Made by a program: the position numbers and the translations under genes. From the NCBI RefSeq assembly GCF_022134585.1, contig NZ_JAKNCT010000003.1:169201-233200 (forward strand): DNA of 64,000 nt. The letters run 5' to 3'. Positions 63,382 through 64,000 of this stretch are shown piece by piece (the stretch's first letter is position 1; the number at the start of each line of letters is the position of its first letter). The notes under the pieces are model-generated. The model was not told the DNA's origin. It saw only the letters and a list, made by a program, of their open reading frames with translations, and searched no databases. Source of the stretch: Mesosutterella porci. Its GTDB lineage: Bacteria > Pseudomonadota > Gammaproteobacteria > Burkholderiales > Burkholderiaceae_F.

Positions 63382-64000
63382 ATCGGGTAGAGAGTGACCT
63401 CACGGTCACTCCCTCCCACACCGCATTGCCCCGGTGAGGGCTGCGGACATGCCGTTCGGCATCCGGCGGTGTCCAAACGTAAGAGGCGGGCTTACTGCAT
63501 CTCGAGGACGCCGAAAAGCCCCATCCGCTTGAAGAAGCTGTTGTCGAACGCTTGCCGCATGTGGAGGGCTTTCGAATTCCACCACGCCCCGCGGCCGTTG
63601 ACTGAGCTCTTCCATGCTCTTTCGGGGGCTATGCCCCTTCTGATCAGATTTCGCTCTCTCGTCCGCGGGTTCTTCCACGCAATCCGATGGTTGCGCGCAG
63701 GAAAGTTCCTCGCACACAGTAGAAGATGTCCTTCCGTTTGTCACGGAGCCGTCCGAAGCTTTTCGGGTGCGCGCAGGGCGCACCTGTTGTGCCGACGAAG
63801 GTGCAGCCGAGAAATTTCGCTCTGTTGGGGCGAAACACGCCGCTCTTGCCGCGATTGACTCGCAGCTTGAGCCTCCCCTCTATAAAAAGCGATTAAGTTC
63901 TCGAGCACTCGTTCCCCCGCTCTCCTCGATCTGACGTAAACATTGTTATCGTCAGCATACCGGGTAAATCGCAGGCCCCGCTTTTCGAGGTATTTGTCCA
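63382..64000 (-). mobile_element. group II intron, 3' part only (continues beyond the window)
   Basis: On the minus strand the reverse transcriptase remnant is followed by a region like group II domains V and VI. The domain V-like part is near 63413-63472 (CCGCCGGATGCC...GGCATGTCCG then GGTGTGGGAG), apparently broken by about 20 bases near 63424-63444. The domain VI stem GAGTGACC/GGTCACTC follows, then CTCTACCCGAT, a standard intron 3' end, at about 63382. The 5' end lies past 64000. The element lies downstream of putP, in the opposite direction. Confidence 0.8.
63492..64000 (-). pseudogene. group II intron reverse transcriptase/maturase, frameshifted and internally deleted
   Basis: Three pieces of one protein are readable. 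Positions 63998-63876 give RT domain 5 with RYADDNNVYVRSRRAGERV (YADD catalytic motif). An extra G in a run at 63875-63878 shifts the frame; 63874-63644 continues with LKLRVNRGKSGVFRPNRAKF. Then about 35-45 residues of the thumb are missing, and 63690-63492 gives WKNPRTRERNLIRRG and GRGAWWNSKALHMRQAF, ending VLEMQ. No endonuclease domain follows. The protein is not functional; its start lies beyond the window. Confidence 0.88.

Overview
The window is chromosomal, GC-rich and densely coded. It most likely comes from a gut-type betaproteobacterium (Burkholderiales, probably Sutterellaceae; inference from content and order, no database search). Betaproteobacterial blocks include pyrG-kdsA-eno-ftsB, rpsP-rimM-trmD-rplS, tpiA-secG-tRNA-Leu, rpsO-pnp, lepA-lepB-rnc-era-recO, the fab cluster, and earP next to an EF-P with Arg32. 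Menaquinone genes and a secreted flavoprotein with a multiheme cytochrome suggest anaerobic respiration.

Layout. 1-12.5 kb is housekeeping: a site-2 protease cut by the window edge, PHP phosphoesterase, Hsp33, the ftsB-eno-kdsA-pyrG operon, a cation efflux transporter, argG, a Nudix hydrolase and the rplS-trmD-rimM-rpsP operon. 12.6-16.8 kb is one minus-strand operon, etfB-etfA-menI-menB-menE, joining an electron-transfer flavoprotein to three menaquinone steps. 17-25 kb holds fhs, pgsA-uvrC, earP-efp and a phosphoethanolamine transferase.

25.2-32 kb is the accessory part. It has an orphan HicB-like protein, then a Tat-signal flavoprotein (interrupted by a one-base frameshift), a tetraheme cytochrome c, a histidine kinase with a PhnD-type periplasmic sensor domain and a FixJ/LuxR-type response regulator. 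The last three overlap by four bases at each junction. The flavoprotein lacks the arginines expected of fumarate reductase, so its substrate is open. An acidic small ORF and an unrecognised 318-residue protein follow.

32-57 kb is almost all minus strand: tRNA-Gln, tRNA-Leu, secG-tpiA, pnp-rpsO, leuA, a NhaD-type antiporter, pncB, nagZ, recO-era-rnc, two tandem signal peptidase I genes, lepA, fabF/acpP/fabG/fabD/fabH (no plsX), rpmF-yceD, then divergent yceF, a HAD phosphatase and rluC. 57-63.2 kb reads plus: rne with a long leader and a repetitive tail, moaA and putP. The window ends in the 3' part of a decayed group II intron on the minus strand, with a frameshifted, internally deleted reverse transcriptase.

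Calls rest on recognised protein motifs, gene order, start-site context and hairpins read by eye. Substrates of the respiratory flavoprotein and of several transporters are unknown.
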